Source: Mycobacteroides immunogenum (lineage in GTDB: Bacteria; Actinomycetota; Actinomycetes; Mycobacteriales; Mycobacteriaceae). From it: a stretch of 64,000 nucleotides of DNA. The notes beneath the pieces were generated by a model. It did no database searches. It worked only from the letters and a program-made list of their open reading frames with translations, and was not told the origin of the DNA. The translations under genes were made by a program, and so were the position numbers. The stretch spans positions 1,302,001 to 1,366,000 of the forward strand of contig NZ_CP011530.1 of the NCBI RefSeq assembly GCF_001605725.1, read 5' to 3'. Positions 28,960 through 38,039 of the stretch are shown here, in pieces (within the stretch, counting starts at the first letter, position 1; each line of letters starts with the position of its first letter).

Positions 28960-29745
28960 ATGACCGCGTCCACCGTCACCGCGCCCGAGTCGCCGGAATC
29001 AGCACCACCGAAAGGCATTAGCAGGGCCCTTGCCGGCCGGCAGCTGCTACAGCCGCTGGCATGCGTGGTGGCCGTAGTGATTTCGCTGGCCTACGTCGAC
29101 CTCGCAGACGTCTCCGCGTCGGAGAAGCGCTCGTTGGGGATATCGAATCTGCTTCTCCTGCTTGGGCAACACATGGCGATCAGCGTCGCCGCGACGGTGC
29201 TCACATGTGTTGTGGCGATTCCACTCGGTATCGCGTTGACCCGCGGGCCAGTGCGCCGGTACGCGAAGACCATCACCACGCTGGTGGGATTCGGCCAGGC
29301 CGCACCGGCAATCGGACTGATTGCGCTGGGCGCGGTACTTTTCGGCATTGGCGGGGTGGGTGCGGTGGTCGCCCTCACCGTCTATGGGGCGTTGCCCATC
29401 GTCGCGAATACCGTGATCGGTCTCGACGGTGTCGATCGCCGTCTCGTCGAGGCAGCCCGGGGGATGGGAATGTCGGCGCGATCGACCCTGCTGCGAGTGG
29501 AGCTACCGTTGGCATTGCGCGTCATCGTCGCCGGGGTACGCACCGCGTTGGTGCTGATCGTCGGCACAGCCGCGCTGGCTTCATTCACCGGAGCCGGCGG
29601 ACTGGGCCAGCTGATCACGACGGGCATCAAACTTCAGCAACCGGTCACCCTGGTAGTGGGCGCCATTCTGGTGGCCGCCCTTGCCTTGTTCATCGATTGG
29701 CTGGCTCGTGTCGTCGAGATCATCGCCGCGCCAAGGGGACTGTGA
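28960..29745 (+). CDS. osmoprotectant ABC transporter permease, second subunit (ProZ-like)
   Basis: A 261-aa permease with five or six helices and the EAA loop EAARGMGMSARSTLLRVELPLA. It is a paralogue of the first permease in the operon, so the transporter is probably a heterodimer in the membrane. Its stop overlaps the next start by one base. Confidence 0.88.
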   Translation: MTASTVTAPESPESAPPKGISRALAGRQLLQPLACVVAVVISLAYVDLADVSASEKRSLGISNLLLLLGQHMAISVAATVLTCVVAIPLGIALTRGPVRRYAKTITTLVGFGQAAPAIGLIALGAVLFGIGGVGAVVALTVYGALPIVANTVIGLDGVDRRLVEAARGMGMSARSTLLRVELPLALRVIVAGVRTALVLIVGTAALASFTGAGGLGQLITTGIKLQQPVTLVVGAILVAALALFIDWLARVVEIIAAPRGL

Positions 29746-30701
29746 TGCGTCATCGGCTGCTGGCGATTCTTTGCCTGGCGACGATATTGTCGGCGAGCTG
29801 CGGGCTGCAGTCCGCCAGCGGTGCGGTGCTGGCGGCCAAGCCGGGCCTGATCCAGCACTACGACTCGCTTCGCGATGTGCAGATCACCGTCGCGGCAAAG
29901 GACTTCACCGAACAACTGGTGCTGGGCAACATCGTCGCGATCATTCTCAACGCGGCCGGTGCCAGCGTCACGAACATGACCAATACCCCTGGCAGCTTCG
30001 GCGTGCGACAGTCGATGCTCAAGCGGGTGGCCAACATATCGCCCGAGTACACCGGAACCGGATGGATCAACTATCTGGGGCACGCCGACCCCATCAAGGA
30101 TCCCGTCGCGCAGTGGCAGGCGGTCAACCGGGAGGATGCCGCCAACCGTCTGGTTTGGCTGCCCCCGGCCCCCATGAACAACACCTACGCGTTCGCGATC
30201 CGGGAGTCGGAGGCGCAACGGTTGGGTGTGGCCAAACTGTCCGATTTGGGCCGTCTCTCCCGCAGTGATCTGACTTTTTGTGTAGAAAGCGAATTCGCGA
30301 GCCGAAATGACGGCTTCATCCCGATGCTCAAGACGTACGGATTGTCGACAGCACAATTGGGCAGGGTCACCAACCTGGACGTCGGTGTGGTGTACACCGC
30401 CACCGCCAAGGGCGATTGCAACTTCGGGGAGGTGTTCACCACCGACGGGCGCATCCCGGCTCTGAAGCTGCGTGTCCTGCAAGATGACCGGCACTTCTTC
30501 CCGCTGTACAACCTGACCGAGGTCATCGATGCCGATCTGTTGACGGCTCATCCCGAGCTAAGGGAGGTATTTGCCCTGCTCAACCCGCGGCTGACCAACG
30601 ACACGATGTTGGCGCTCAATGCCAGGGTGGATTCGGCCGGCGCAGACCCCGCGATCGTGGCGCGTGACTGGCTCATCGACCAAGGTCTGCTCAGCCGCTA
30701 G
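29745..30701 (+). CDS. osmoprotectant substrate-binding lipoprotein (ProX/OpuCC-like)
   Basis: A 318-aa extracytoplasmic binding protein. Residues 1-20 form a lipoprotein signal (LSASC box, Cys20). The mature part has the VTVAAKDFTEQLVLG-like opening typical of the QAT family (ITVAAKDFTEQ), and later EYTGTGWINYLGH and the FPLYNLTEVI region. The ATG at 29745 overlaps the permease stop; an in-frame GTG at 29742 is possible. It delivers ligand to the two permeases; the ligand (betaine, choline, carnitine) is unknown. Confidence 0.88.
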   Translation: MRHRLLAILCLATILSASCGLQSASGAVLAAKPGLIQHYDSLRDVQITVAAKDFTEQLVLGNIVAIILNAAGASVTNMTNTPGSFGVRQSMLKRVANISPEYTGTGWINYLGHADPIKDPVAQWQAVNREDAANRLVWLPPAPMNNTYAFAIRESEAQRLGVAKLSDLGRLSRSDLTFCVESEFASRNDGFIPMLKTYGLSTAQLGRVTNLDVGVVYTATAKGDCNFGEVFTTDGRIPALKLRVLQDDRHFFPLYNLTEVIDADLLTAHPELREVFALLNPRLTNDTMLALNARVDSAGADPAIVARDWLIDQGLLSR

Positions 30702-30736
30702 CCCTTGATAGGCCGGCACCTGTCACACTATGAGTA

Positions 30737-32134
30737 ATGGTGGCGATGTCGGCACTGGTTTTCGGGCTCAGCTGGTGGTTGGGTCTGTACCTGCTCGCGC
30801 GCAATCCCCGCAAGCCCGTCCTGGTCCTCGCGGCCATCGGACTGATCGGCTACTCCGTGGTGGTGGCGCTCGACGCCGTTCGCGTCACCCCCGGCTCCGA
30901 TGCCGAACTTCTGGGGCGCATCGAGGTTTTCACCGCGATCATCCCGAGCGTTGCCTGGCTGATGGTGCTGCTCGAACTCACCAACAGCGGGGATCGGTGG
31001 CGCGATCGGGCCGCGATGGCGGTACCCGGCGTCGTGTTGGCGGTGGTGTTGCTGGTGGGCGCGTCACTGGCGGGCACCATCGCGGGTCCCGCGCGGCTCG
31101 GGCATTGGATCATGTTCTGTGCCAACGGGACCGCGGCCATCGGGGCCGCCATCCTGTTGTTCCGCCGGCGTGCCTCTATACCCGGATCCGCGCGGGGTGT
31201 CGTCCTGGTCGCGACCATGTTCTTCACCCTCGGTGATGCTCAGCTGATCATTCCGCTGGGCATCGTGCCGAGCTGGCTGGCGTTAGCCTCCACCGGGTTC
31301 GACCTGGTGTTACTCGGCTTGGGCGTCGCGCTCTGGGATGCCTTCGACGAGGGGCAGGCGCTGCGCGGCGACATGCTGCGCTCCTTTGTCGCCTCGATTC
31401 TGGTGGGGGCATTGTTCGGTGCCCAGGCCATGATCGGCATCGCCGTTGTCGGACAGTCTGTCGCCTTGGTGGTGTTGTTGTTCACCAGCGTCGGTTTGGC
31501 GGTCTGCATCCAGGTGCAGTCCGGCCCGTTCGCCGACTTCCTTGACCGCCTGGCCTTCTCGCGGTCTCCGCAGCTGCGCCAGGAACGCTCCGAGCTGCGC
31601 AGCACCGAGGCCGCGCTGCCGCTCAAGTCCGCCTCGCCCATCGCCGGAATCGATGACGAGAGCTTCACCCGGCTCACTCGGCGTGCACTCAGCCACTACG
31701 GCGACCTCGCCAAACTCGTCGCCAGCCCATTGGCCGCGCTACCGGTCATCGATGAGCGCCTGGGTGGTCGTGGGGCCACCGACCAGCCCGTCGAACGCGC
31801 CAATGAGCTCAGAGCAGTGCTCGCCGAATCCATTTCGCGGCTCAAGCCTCGCGACGACGGCGACTTTGGCACCACGGATCAGTGGCGCTATTACAACGCG
31901 CTGTACTTCCCGTACGTCATGGGAGTGCGGGCGTACGCGCAGGGTGCGACGGCTGCCGGGCTGGACCCGGTATCCCGTCAGGCGTGGCAGTGGCTGGTCA
32001 CCGAGGTGCCCCAGCGTTCACTGCACAATTGGCAGAACGCCGCCGCCAAGCTCATCGCGGCCGATCTGCGCGCGCAGAGCGCCCCCGAGACCAATGGTGT
32101 GCGTACCAACGGCTCATCACCAGTTGCGCGGTAG
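30737..32134 (+). CDS. polytopic membrane protein of unknown function
   Basis: A 465-aa protein with about eight membrane helices in the first 260 residues and a cytoplasmic C-terminal domain of about 200 residues containing SRLKPRDDGDFGTTDQWRYYNALYFPYV. The N-terminal half resembles 7TM sensor-type regions, but no kinase or output domain can be recognised. Its 3' end overlaps the convergent MpaB gene by 18 nt. Confidence 0.65.
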   Translation: MVAMSALVFGLSWWLGLYLLARNPRKPVLVLAAIGLIGYSVVVALDAVRVTPGSDAELLGRIEVFTAIIPSVAWLMVLLELTNSGDRWRDRAAMAVPGVVLAVVLLVGASLAGTIAGPARLGHWIMFCANGTAAIGAAILLFRRRASIPGSARGVVLVATMFFTLGDAQLIIPLGIVPSWLALASTGFDLVLLGLGVALWDAFDEGQALRGDMLRSFVASILVGALFGAQAMIGIAVVGQSVALVVLLFTSVGLAVCIQVQSGPFADFLDRLAFSRSPQLRQERSELRSTEAALPLKSASPIAGIDDESFTRLTRRALSHYGDLAKLVASPLAALPVIDERLGGRGATDQPVERANELRAVLAESISRLKPRDDGDFGTTDQWRYYNALYFPYVMGVRAYAQGATAAGLDPVSRQAWQWLVTEVPQRSLHNWQNAAAKLIAADLRAQSAPETNGVRTNGSSPVAR

Positions 32135-33025
32135 CCTGCCGCGCTCTCGCCGCCATCCGGCGTGGCTGCCGGGATGCCAACGCCACGACGTCGGGATGAA
32201 CGGCCAGACTAGCGGTACCGCGCGCAACAGCGCGCGATAGGCCGTCTCGTCCGCCAGGTTCCACCGGATCCCGAAACGCTTGCGCACCTGGGGCGGCAGT
32301 CCGCCGTAGATGGTCAGCCGCAGCGGCGGCGCCAACGCCATGCGCAGGGGTGTGCTGGGCAAGGCGAGCTTCGCGGCGGGCTTCAAGTAGGGGGCCACCG
32401 GCAGGTAGGGGGACTTGCTCATATCGGGAACGGTCCGCCCTTCGATGACCTTCATCAGGTAATCGGCGGCAGGGTTGGGGGTGAGCACCTCGTCGCAGTA
32501 GCGTTCCCATTCCTGTTGGAAAGCGGCTCTATTCGGCGGCAGCGGCTGCTCGCTCATCGCATACCGGCGATACCATTCGACACCCTCCTGGTAGAGCTGC
32601 TCGCGCTGCGCGTCGGACAACCGATGCCGGGAGTACCTGTCTATGGTCTGTTCGACCATCACCTGGAACGTCGCATGCGCCCACCAGAAGGTGGTGGGAT
32701 TCAGCGCGTGATACCGGACGCCGTCGGGCTGCACGCCCTTGATGTCGCGGTGGAAATCTCGCACCTTCACCCCGGTGCCGGCGGCCGGATCGTCGTACAC
32801 GGTTCCGAGGATTGGGGGCAACGAACGGAACACCCTGTCGACGGGGTCAGCGAAGAAGTTGGAATGCTCGATCAGCGCGTACCCGATGGCGGGATCCATT
32901 GTTTGCAGCAGGCCGGCGGTGCCGCCGGTGAATGCTATCCGCATATCGCCTGCCCAGCGCCACAACAGGGAACTGCGGCCCAGCTGGGCACCCGGAGCGG
33001 TAGAGATGACATCCGCTGTTGTCAT
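32117..33025 (-). CDS. oxygenase MpaB-family protein (DUF2236)
   Basis: A 302-aa protein of the MpaB/latex-clearing (Lcp)-related group, which are heme oxygenases acting on hydrophobic substrates. Conserved elements include the HSNFFADPVDR segment, RDFHRDIKGV with a histidine likely near the heme, and the WAHATF motif. The start at 33025 is preceded by AAAGGA. Substrate unknown. Confidence 0.78.
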   Translation of the reverse strand: MTTADVISTAPGAQLGRSSLLWRWAGDMRIAFTGGTAGLLQTMDPAIGYALIEHSNFFADPVDRVFRSLPPILGTVYDDPAAGTGVKVRDFHRDIKGVQPDGVRYHALNPTTFWWAHATFQVMVEQTIDRYSRHRLSDAQREQLYQEGVEWYRRYAMSEQPLPPNRAAFQQEWERYCDEVLTPNPAADYLMKVIEGRTVPDMSKSPYLPVAPYLKPAAKLALPSTPLRMALAPPLRLTIYGGLPPQVRKRFGIRWNLADETAYRALLRAVPLVWPFIPTSWRWHPGSHAGWRRERGRLPRNW

Positions 33026-33152
33026 CCTTTGATGATGGCACACATCCCGGTGAATTGGCAGGAATTGGCAGTGCCGAATGTCGAGATGGCAGTGCATGCC
33101 GAGCAGAGTCGTCCCTATCAGCTTTCACACGGAGCTCGCCAAGGAGTCACCA

Positions 33153-33587
33153 ATGTCCATTGCTTCCCAAAACGCTTCGGTATTACGTACACGATTTGCC
33201 CAACCCGACTCGCTCCTGCGATTCGGAATCGGTCTGGACGGCGTCGCCACCGGGATCACTGCCGTCGGGCTGCTGATCGCGGCAAAGTGGCTCGTCGAAC
33301 CGCTCGGTCCCTCGCTGGAGTTCCAGGTTGCGCACGCCGCCGCCCTCATCGGATACGGAGTGCTGGCCTTCGTCCTGAGCCGGGCGGACAGATCGAAGCT
33401 CCCGGCGATCGGCCTCGTCTACATCGCGGGCAATCTGTTGGCCACCGTGCTCTACGTGACGGCCGGCGTCATGAAATGGGTGCCGCTGACCACCGCGGGC
33501 GTGACGTTATGCGTCGCCTTCGGGGTCTACACCGCCGTCATGGCGGACATCCAATTCCTGGGACTACGGCGTCTGCGCTCCGCGTAG
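33153..33587 (+). CDS. small four-helix membrane protein
   Basis: A 144-aa integral membrane protein with four hydrophobic segments (about 20-45, 50-70, 78-98, 105-130). The ATG follows AAGGAG with 7-nt spacing. No family recognised; it resembles small DoxX-like or SPW-type helical bundles only in length. It is divergent from the MpaB gene. Confidence 0.7.
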   Translation: MSIASQNASVLRTRFAQPDSLLRFGIGLDGVATGITAVGLLIAAKWLVEPLGPSLEFQVAHAAALIGYGVLAFVLSRADRSKLPAIGLVYIAGNLLATVLYVTAGVMKWVPLTTAGVTLCVAFGVYTAVMADIQFLGLRRLRSA

Positions 33588-33661
33588 CCGCCCACATGGC
33601 TCACCTGCTGAGAGTGAGCCGGTGCCGGGTCACCCGTGTGGTGGCCCGGCACCTTTCATGT

Positions 33662-35344
33662 CTAGACCGGGGTGAGGGGCAACCGCAGCGCGCCGGGCGC
33701 CGACTCGGGAACCGTCGGCCGCTTGGGCTGCACCGGGGCGATGTGCTGATACGGCGTGCCCAGTGCTGGGCGTGGATCGGCCTCACCGTTGTTGGGCCAG
33801 AACGCCATTGCGCGCTCGGCCTGGGCCGTGATGGTGAACGACGGGTTCACGCCCAGGTTGGCAGAGATCGCCGATCCGTCGGTGATGTGTAGCCCCGGGT
33901 AGCCGTAGATCCGCTGGTACGGATCGATCACGCCGGTCTCGGGGGAGTCGCCGATGGGGCAGCCGCCGATGAAATGCGCCGTCAGCGGGATGTTCACCGA
34001 ATCCAGGTGGGTGCTGCCCGCGTAGCCGTCGACCTTCTCGGCCATGCGGCGCGCCACGTCGTGAGCGACCGGGATCCAATCCGGGTTCGGTTCTCCCGAG
34101 CCCTGTTTCGCCGTCATCTTCTTGCCGAAAACGCCGCGCTTGAGATAGGTGGTCAGCGAGTTGTCGAGGGACTGCATCACCAGCACGATGATCGAGTGCT
34201 GCGCTGCCCGGTACGGGAACGCCGAGCGCAGCAGCATGGTGGGCCGACGGATGTTGAGAAGCCAGGTACGGGCGAAACGCCACGGACCGCCGTCGACCAT
34301 GTTGGTGCCCAACATGCTCAGGAAGGTCGACCCCTCGCCGTACCGGCACACTTCGACGTGGGTGTTGGGTTCGGGGTGAATTGACGATGTGATCGCGACA
34401 CCCTGCGAGAAGTCATCACGCGTGGGGGAGTAGACGATGGGCACCTCCTCGGAGTTGGTGCGCGTCTGCTCGCCCAGTCGGGCCGACAGGTTGGGCAGTG
34501 ACCCGGAGTCCTTCAGCTTGTGCAGCAGGCGCTGGGTGCCCAGGGACGCCGCCGAGAACACGACGTGACGTGCGGTGAAATCACGCTTGTTCCTGCGCAC
34601 CAGCCGCCCGGTCTGCTTGGTGCGCACGACGTATCCCTCACGGTCCGGTAGCGGGCGCACGTCGAGCACCTGGGTCAGCGGATGTATCTGCGCGCCTGCG
34701 TGTTCGGCGAGATACAGGTAATTGGTCTCGGTGGTGTTCTTGGCGTTGTGCTTGCAGCCGGTGAAGCAGGCCGCGCACCCGATGCACCCCGTACGTTCGG
34801 GGCCGGCGCCGCCGAAGAACGGATCCGGCACGGTCTTGCCGGGCTCGTCGCCGAAGAACACTCCGACGTTGGTGGGGTGGTAGGTGTCCTCGACGCCCAA
34901 GTCCTTGGCGACGGCCAACAACACCTCATCCGGTGGAGTGGTGTGCGGGGTCTGCGTGACCCCGAGCATTCTGCTGGCCTGGTTGTAGTAGGGCGCCAGT
35001 TCTGTTTTCCAGTCGGTGATGTGCGCCCATTGTTTGTCGGTGTAGAACTGCTCCAGCGGCTCGTACAGGGTGTTGCCGTAGATCAGCGATCCGCCGCCGA
35101 CACCCACCGCGCTGGCGATGAAGGTCTTGCCGAGAACCGTCATGCGCTGGGGGCCGAAGCATCCCAGGGCCGGTGCCCACATCGCCTTGCGGACGTGCCA
35201 GTTGTTCGGGGGAAAATCCTCGCGTTTCCAGCGCTTTCCCATGTCCAATACGCCGACTCGGTAGCCCTTTTCGGTGAGGCGGAGGGCCGCAACGCTCCCA
35301 CCGAAACCGGACCCGATGACGACTACGTCGTAGTCATAGTCCAT
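33662..35344 (-). CDS. GMC oxidoreductase, ChoD-like (putative cholesterol oxidase)
   Basis: A 560-aa FAD enzyme. GSGFGGSVAALRL (about 10-22) binds FAD, AVGVGGGSLIYGNTLYEP follows, a cysteine-rich GCIGCAACFTGCKHNAKN segment lies near 188-204, and the C-terminal HITDGSAISANLGVNP is the GMC flavin/catalytic signature. It resembles M. tuberculosis Rv3409c (ChoD) along its length, though ChoD's in-vivo activity on cholesterol is debated. The ATG at 35344 is preferred over an upstream TTG. Confidence 0.85.
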   Translation of the reverse strand: MDYDYDVVVIGSGFGGSVAALRLTEKGYRVGVLDMGKRWKREDFPPNNWHVRKAMWAPALGCFGPQRMTVLGKTFIASAVGVGGGSLIYGNTLYEPLEQFYTDKQWAHITDWKTELAPYYNQASRMLGVTQTPHTTPPDEVLLAVAKDLGVEDTYHPTNVGVFFGDEPGKTVPDPFFGGAGPERTGCIGCAACFTGCKHNAKNTTETNYLYLAEHAGAQIHPLTQVLDVRPLPDREGYVVRTKQTGRLVRRNKRDFTARHVVFSAASLGTQRLLHKLKDSGSLPNLSARLGEQTRTNSEEVPIVYSPTRDDFSQGVAITSSIHPEPNTHVEVCRYGEGSTFLSMLGTNMVDGGPWRFARTWLLNIRRPTMLLRSAFPYRAAQHSIIVLVMQSLDNSLTTYLKRGVFGKKMTAKQGSGEPNPDWIPVAHDVARRMAEKVDGYAGSTHLDSVNIPLTAHFIGGCPIGDSPETGVIDPYQRIYGYPGLHITDGSAISANLGVNPSFTITAQAERAMAFWPNNGEADPRPALGTPYQHIAPVQPKRPTVPESAPGALRLPLTPV

Positions 35345-35385
35345 GGCGGCCAACCTACTGGTTGGTCGTGCGCTGCGGGGTGAAA

Positions 35386-35784
35386 TCAGCCTTGCGCTTG
35401 AGCTAACGCGGCGCGCATTTTCTCGTGGATCGCGTTGATGGCCTGCAGGGGCCGGATCATCACCTTGAACTCCACGATCTTCCCGGCATCGTCGCAGGTG
35501 ATGATGTCGACGCCGTTGATGTACTTGCCGTCGATGGTGGACTCGAACTCCAGCACCGCCTGATTTCCGGCCAGGACTTCCTTGGCGTAGTGGAACCCGT
35601 TTTCGGGTCCGGCGAGGGTGGCGAAGGCTGCCAGGAGGTACATCGCGGTGACCGGCTTGCCGTGCTGCGGGGTGAACACCACGGGCGAATAGAAGACGAC
35701 ATCGTCGGCCAGGAGGTCGTTGAGTGCCTCCGGGTTCGCGCCGGAAATGATGCCGTGCCAGGTTTCAACCACATTGTTGATCAT
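35386..35784 (-). CDS. SnoaL/NTF2-like protein
   Basis: A 132-aa single-domain NTF2-fold protein with WHGIISGANPEALNDLLADDVVFYSPVV and a late ITCDDAGKIVEFKVMIRP strand. Members may be isomerases, hydrolases or ligand-binding proteins. Located 41 nt downstream of the ChoD-like gene start region but on the same strand upstream of it, so it could be co-transcribed with the oxidoreductase. The ATG at 35784 lies 6 nt after TATCTT. Confidence 0.72.
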   Translation of the reverse strand: MINNVVETWHGIISGANPEALNDLLADDVVFYSPVVFTPQHGKPVTAMYLLAAFATLAGPENGFHYAKEVLAGNQAVLEFESTIDGKYINGVDIITCDDAGKIVEFKVMIRPLQAINAIHEKMRAALAQAQG

Positions 35785-35790
35785 GGGCCG

Positions 35791-35814
35791 AAGATATACC
35801 AGTCGGTCTACTGG
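35791..35814 (-). promoter_or_regulatory. leaderless promoter and operator-like dyad of the SnoaL-like gene
   Basis: TATCTT at 35791-35796 lies 6 nt before the ATG. Directly upstream, CCAGT (35799-35803) and ACTGG (35810-35814) form a dyad with a 6-bp spacer. This is a plausible TetR-type operator inside the 39-bp gap after coaA. Confidence 0.4.
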
Positions 35815-35823
35815 GATCAAGGG

Positions 35824-36756
35824 TTAAAGCTTGCGCAGGCGCAGCCGGTTGATCGAATGGTCGGCGTCCTTGCGTAGTACCAGCGTTGCGCGCGGCCGGG
35901 TCGGCAGGATGTTCTCCAGCAGGTTCGGCAAGTTGATCGAATGCCAAATCTCTTGGGCGGCAAGGGTTGCCTGCTTGTCAGAGAGCTTGGCGTAGTGGTG
36001 GAAATGCGAGGACGGATTCGCGAACGAGGTGCCCCGCATCGCCAGGAACCGGGAGATGTACCACTGCTCAATGTCCTCGATGCGCGCGTCCACGTAGATC
36101 GAGAAATCGAACAGATCCGAGACCATCAGCGTGGGTCCCGTCTGCAGCACGTTCAGGCCCTCAAGAATCAAAATATCGGGTTGCTGCACAACGTGTTTCT
36201 CGTTCTTGATGATGTCGTACAGCAAGTGTGAGTACACCGGGGCGGTGACCTCGTGGGCCCCCGATTTGACCTCGGTGACGAACCGCAGCAGCGCCCGCCG
36301 GTTGTAGCTTTCGGGAAAGCCCTTGCGATGCATGATGTTTCGCCGCGATAGCTCGGCGTTGGGATACAGGAACCCGTCGGTGGTCACCAGGTCCACGCGG
36401 GGGTGGTGATCCCATCGCGCCAGGAGTGCCTGCAGCACACGGGCGGTCGTCGACTTGCCAACCGCGACGCTGCCCGCCACCCCGATGACAAAGGGAACCA
36501 GACGGTCCGGGTGCTGGTCGCCGAGGAAGGTCGCGGTCGCGGCGAACAATCGCTGCCGGGCTGCCACCTGAAGGTGGATCAGACGGGCCAGCGGCAGATA
36601 GACCTCGGCGACCTCGGTCAGGTCGATCTGCTCACCCAGGCCGCGCAGGCCGATCAGCTCTTCTTCGGTAAGTACCAGTGGCGTGGATTTGCGCAGCGCG
36701 CGCCACTGTTTCCGGTCGAACTCCACGTAGGGGCTCGGCTCGCTCAGCCGCGGCAT
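35824..36756 (-). CDS. coaA: pantothenate kinase type I
   Basis: Phosphorylates pantothenate, the first step of coenzyme A synthesis. The 310-aa P-loop kinase has [12 protein letters not shown] (Walker A), [17 protein letters not shown] and the conserved end [13 protein letters not shown]. It matches Rv1092c in position. The start at 36756 ([15 protein letters not shown]) is preferred because it fits the family opening; an ATG at 36780 is possible. Divergent from the next gene. Confidence 0.95.
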   Translation of the reverse strand: MPRLSEPSPYVEFDRKQWRALRKSTPLVLTEEELIGLRGLGEQIDLTEVAEVYLPLARLIHLQVAARQRLFAATATFLGDQHPDRLVPFVIGVAGSVAVGKSTTARVLQALLARWDHHPRVDLVTTDGFLYPNAELSRRNIMHRKGFPESYNRRALLRFVTEVKSGAHEVTAPVYSHLLYDIIKNEKHVVQQPDILILEGLNVLQTGPTLMVSDLFDFSIYVDARIEDIEQWYISRFLAMRGTSFANPSSHFHHYAKLSDKQATLAAQEIWHSINLPNLLENILPTRPRATLVLRKDADHSINRLRLRKL

Positions 36757-36795
36757 GAACGCAAGTCTTGCAGGAGCCATTCGTGAACGCGGCAC

Positions 36796-36801
36796 TAGGG
36801 T
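36796..36801 (+). promoter_or_regulatory. candidate -10 box (TAGGGT) of the metallopeptidase-like gene
   Basis: A TANNNT hexamer 8 nt before the ATG at 36810. Confidence 0.35.
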
Positions 36802-36809
36802 TGTGTGAC

Positions 36810-38018
36810 ATGGGCGATAACGGCGAGTCGAAGAACAGTGTCGTCACCGAATACCTGCTGCTCGGGCTGCGATTTGACCGCATCGAAAGCGGTTACGTCG
36901 ACTCCTTCACCGGTGATTCCGCGCTGCGCAAGCGTGTCGAGAACGAACCCTCGCCCAACCCCGCCGACCTCGCCCGCCAGGCGGGCGCGCTGCGGGCGGA
37001 GTTGGCGTCCACCGACCTCGACGACGCGCGCGAGGCGTTCATCGATACCCACCTGAAGGCGCTGGCTTGTGCCGGGCGCAAGTTCGCCGGCGAGGACATC
37101 GGGTTTGTCGACGAGGTACACGACTACTTCGATGTGCGCATCGCCAAGGGCGACGAGGAAAATTACCGCCAAGCGCACCATGCTTTGGAAGCCGTTCTGC
37201 CCGAGGGTGGTTCGTTGCTAGAACGCAAGATCGCCTATGACCGGTCCCAGGAGATCGACCCGAACCGGCTGCAGGAATGCGTGGACGCCTTCTCCAGCGC
37301 GCTGCGTGACAGGGTGCGTGCCGAATTTCCGCTGCCCGACACCGAGACGGTGAAGTACGAGGTTGTCAGCGACAAACCCTGGTCGGGCTTCAACTACTAC
37401 GAGGGCAACTACCGCTCGACGGTCGCCGTCAACTCCGACCTCAAGCAATACCTGAACAACGTGCCCGCCCTGATCGCACACGAGTCCTACCCGGGACATC
37501 ACACCGAGCACTGCCGCAAGGAGGCCGGGCTGGTGCACCTGGGTGACCAGCAAGAACAAACGATATTCCTGGTCAACACACCCCAGTGCCTGATGGCCGA
37601 GGGGCTCGCGGACCTCGCGCTCTACGCGGCCGTCGGCGAGGACTGGGGTTTGTGGGCTCAAGAGATCTACGCCGACCTGGGACTGCGGTTCGACGGTGAA
37701 CAGGCCCAAGCCATCGGACGGGCGCGGGCCGGGTTGATCAACGTCCGCCAGGACGCTGCCCTGATGCTCCATGACGAGCATCGCGACGTCGAGGACGTCG
37801 TCGCATTCCTCAAACGCTGGCTGTTGGTCACCGATGAGCGGGCCCGGCACATGCTCAAATTCCTGTCCTCGCCGCTGTGGCGCGCGTACATCTCCACCTA
37901 CGTCGAGGGCTATCAATTGTTGAAGGGATGGCTGGATCGCCGACCGCCGGAGCAGTCGTTGACGGCCCGCTTCGGCAGGCTGCTCGACGAGCCCCTGGTG
38001 GCGTCCACGCTCGTGTAG
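36810..38018 (+). CDS. DUF885-like putative metallopeptidase
   Basis: A 402-aa soluble protein with the motif [11 protein letters not shown] (about 226-236), the zinc-binding sequence seen in DUF885 and related M2/M32-like peptidases (HEAYPGHH). A downstream EGLADLALY segment could supply the third ligand. It is shorter than typical DUF885 proteins, and the substrate is unknown. The ATG at 36810 is chosen for leaderless geometry. Confidence 0.7.
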   Translation: MGDNGESKNSVVTEYLLLGLRFDRIESGYVDSFTGDSALRKRVENEPSPNPADLARQAGALRAELASTDLDDAREAFIDTHLKALACAGRKFAGEDIGFVDEVHDYFDVRIAKGDEENYRQAHHALEAVLPEGGSLLERKIAYDRSQEIDPNRLQECVDAFSSALRDRVRAEFPLPDTETVKYEVVSDKPWSGFNYYEGNYRSTVAVNSDLKQYLNNVPALIAHESYPGHHTEHCRKEAGLVHLGDQQEQTIFLVNTPQCLMAEGLADLALYAAVGEDWGLWAQEIYADLGLRFDGEQAQAIGRARAGLINVRQDAALMLHDEHRDVEDVVAFLKRWLLVTDERARHMLKFLSSPLWRAYISTYVEGYQLLKGWLDRRPPEQSLTARFGRLLDEPLVASTLV

Positions 38019-38026
38019 TCGCCGAC

Positions 38027-38032
38027 TAGGCT
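38027..38032 (+). promoter_or_regulatory. candidate -10 box (TAGGCT) of leaderless glyA
   Basis: It ends 7 nt before the second ATG at 38040, favouring that ATG over the one at 38034. Confidence 0.45.
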
Positions 38033-38039
38033 GATGGCC

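Noticed and set aside
29061..29741. N-terminal extension of the binding-protein frame through the second permease
   Set aside because: Arg/His-rich shadow; the lipoprotein signal begins at 29745.
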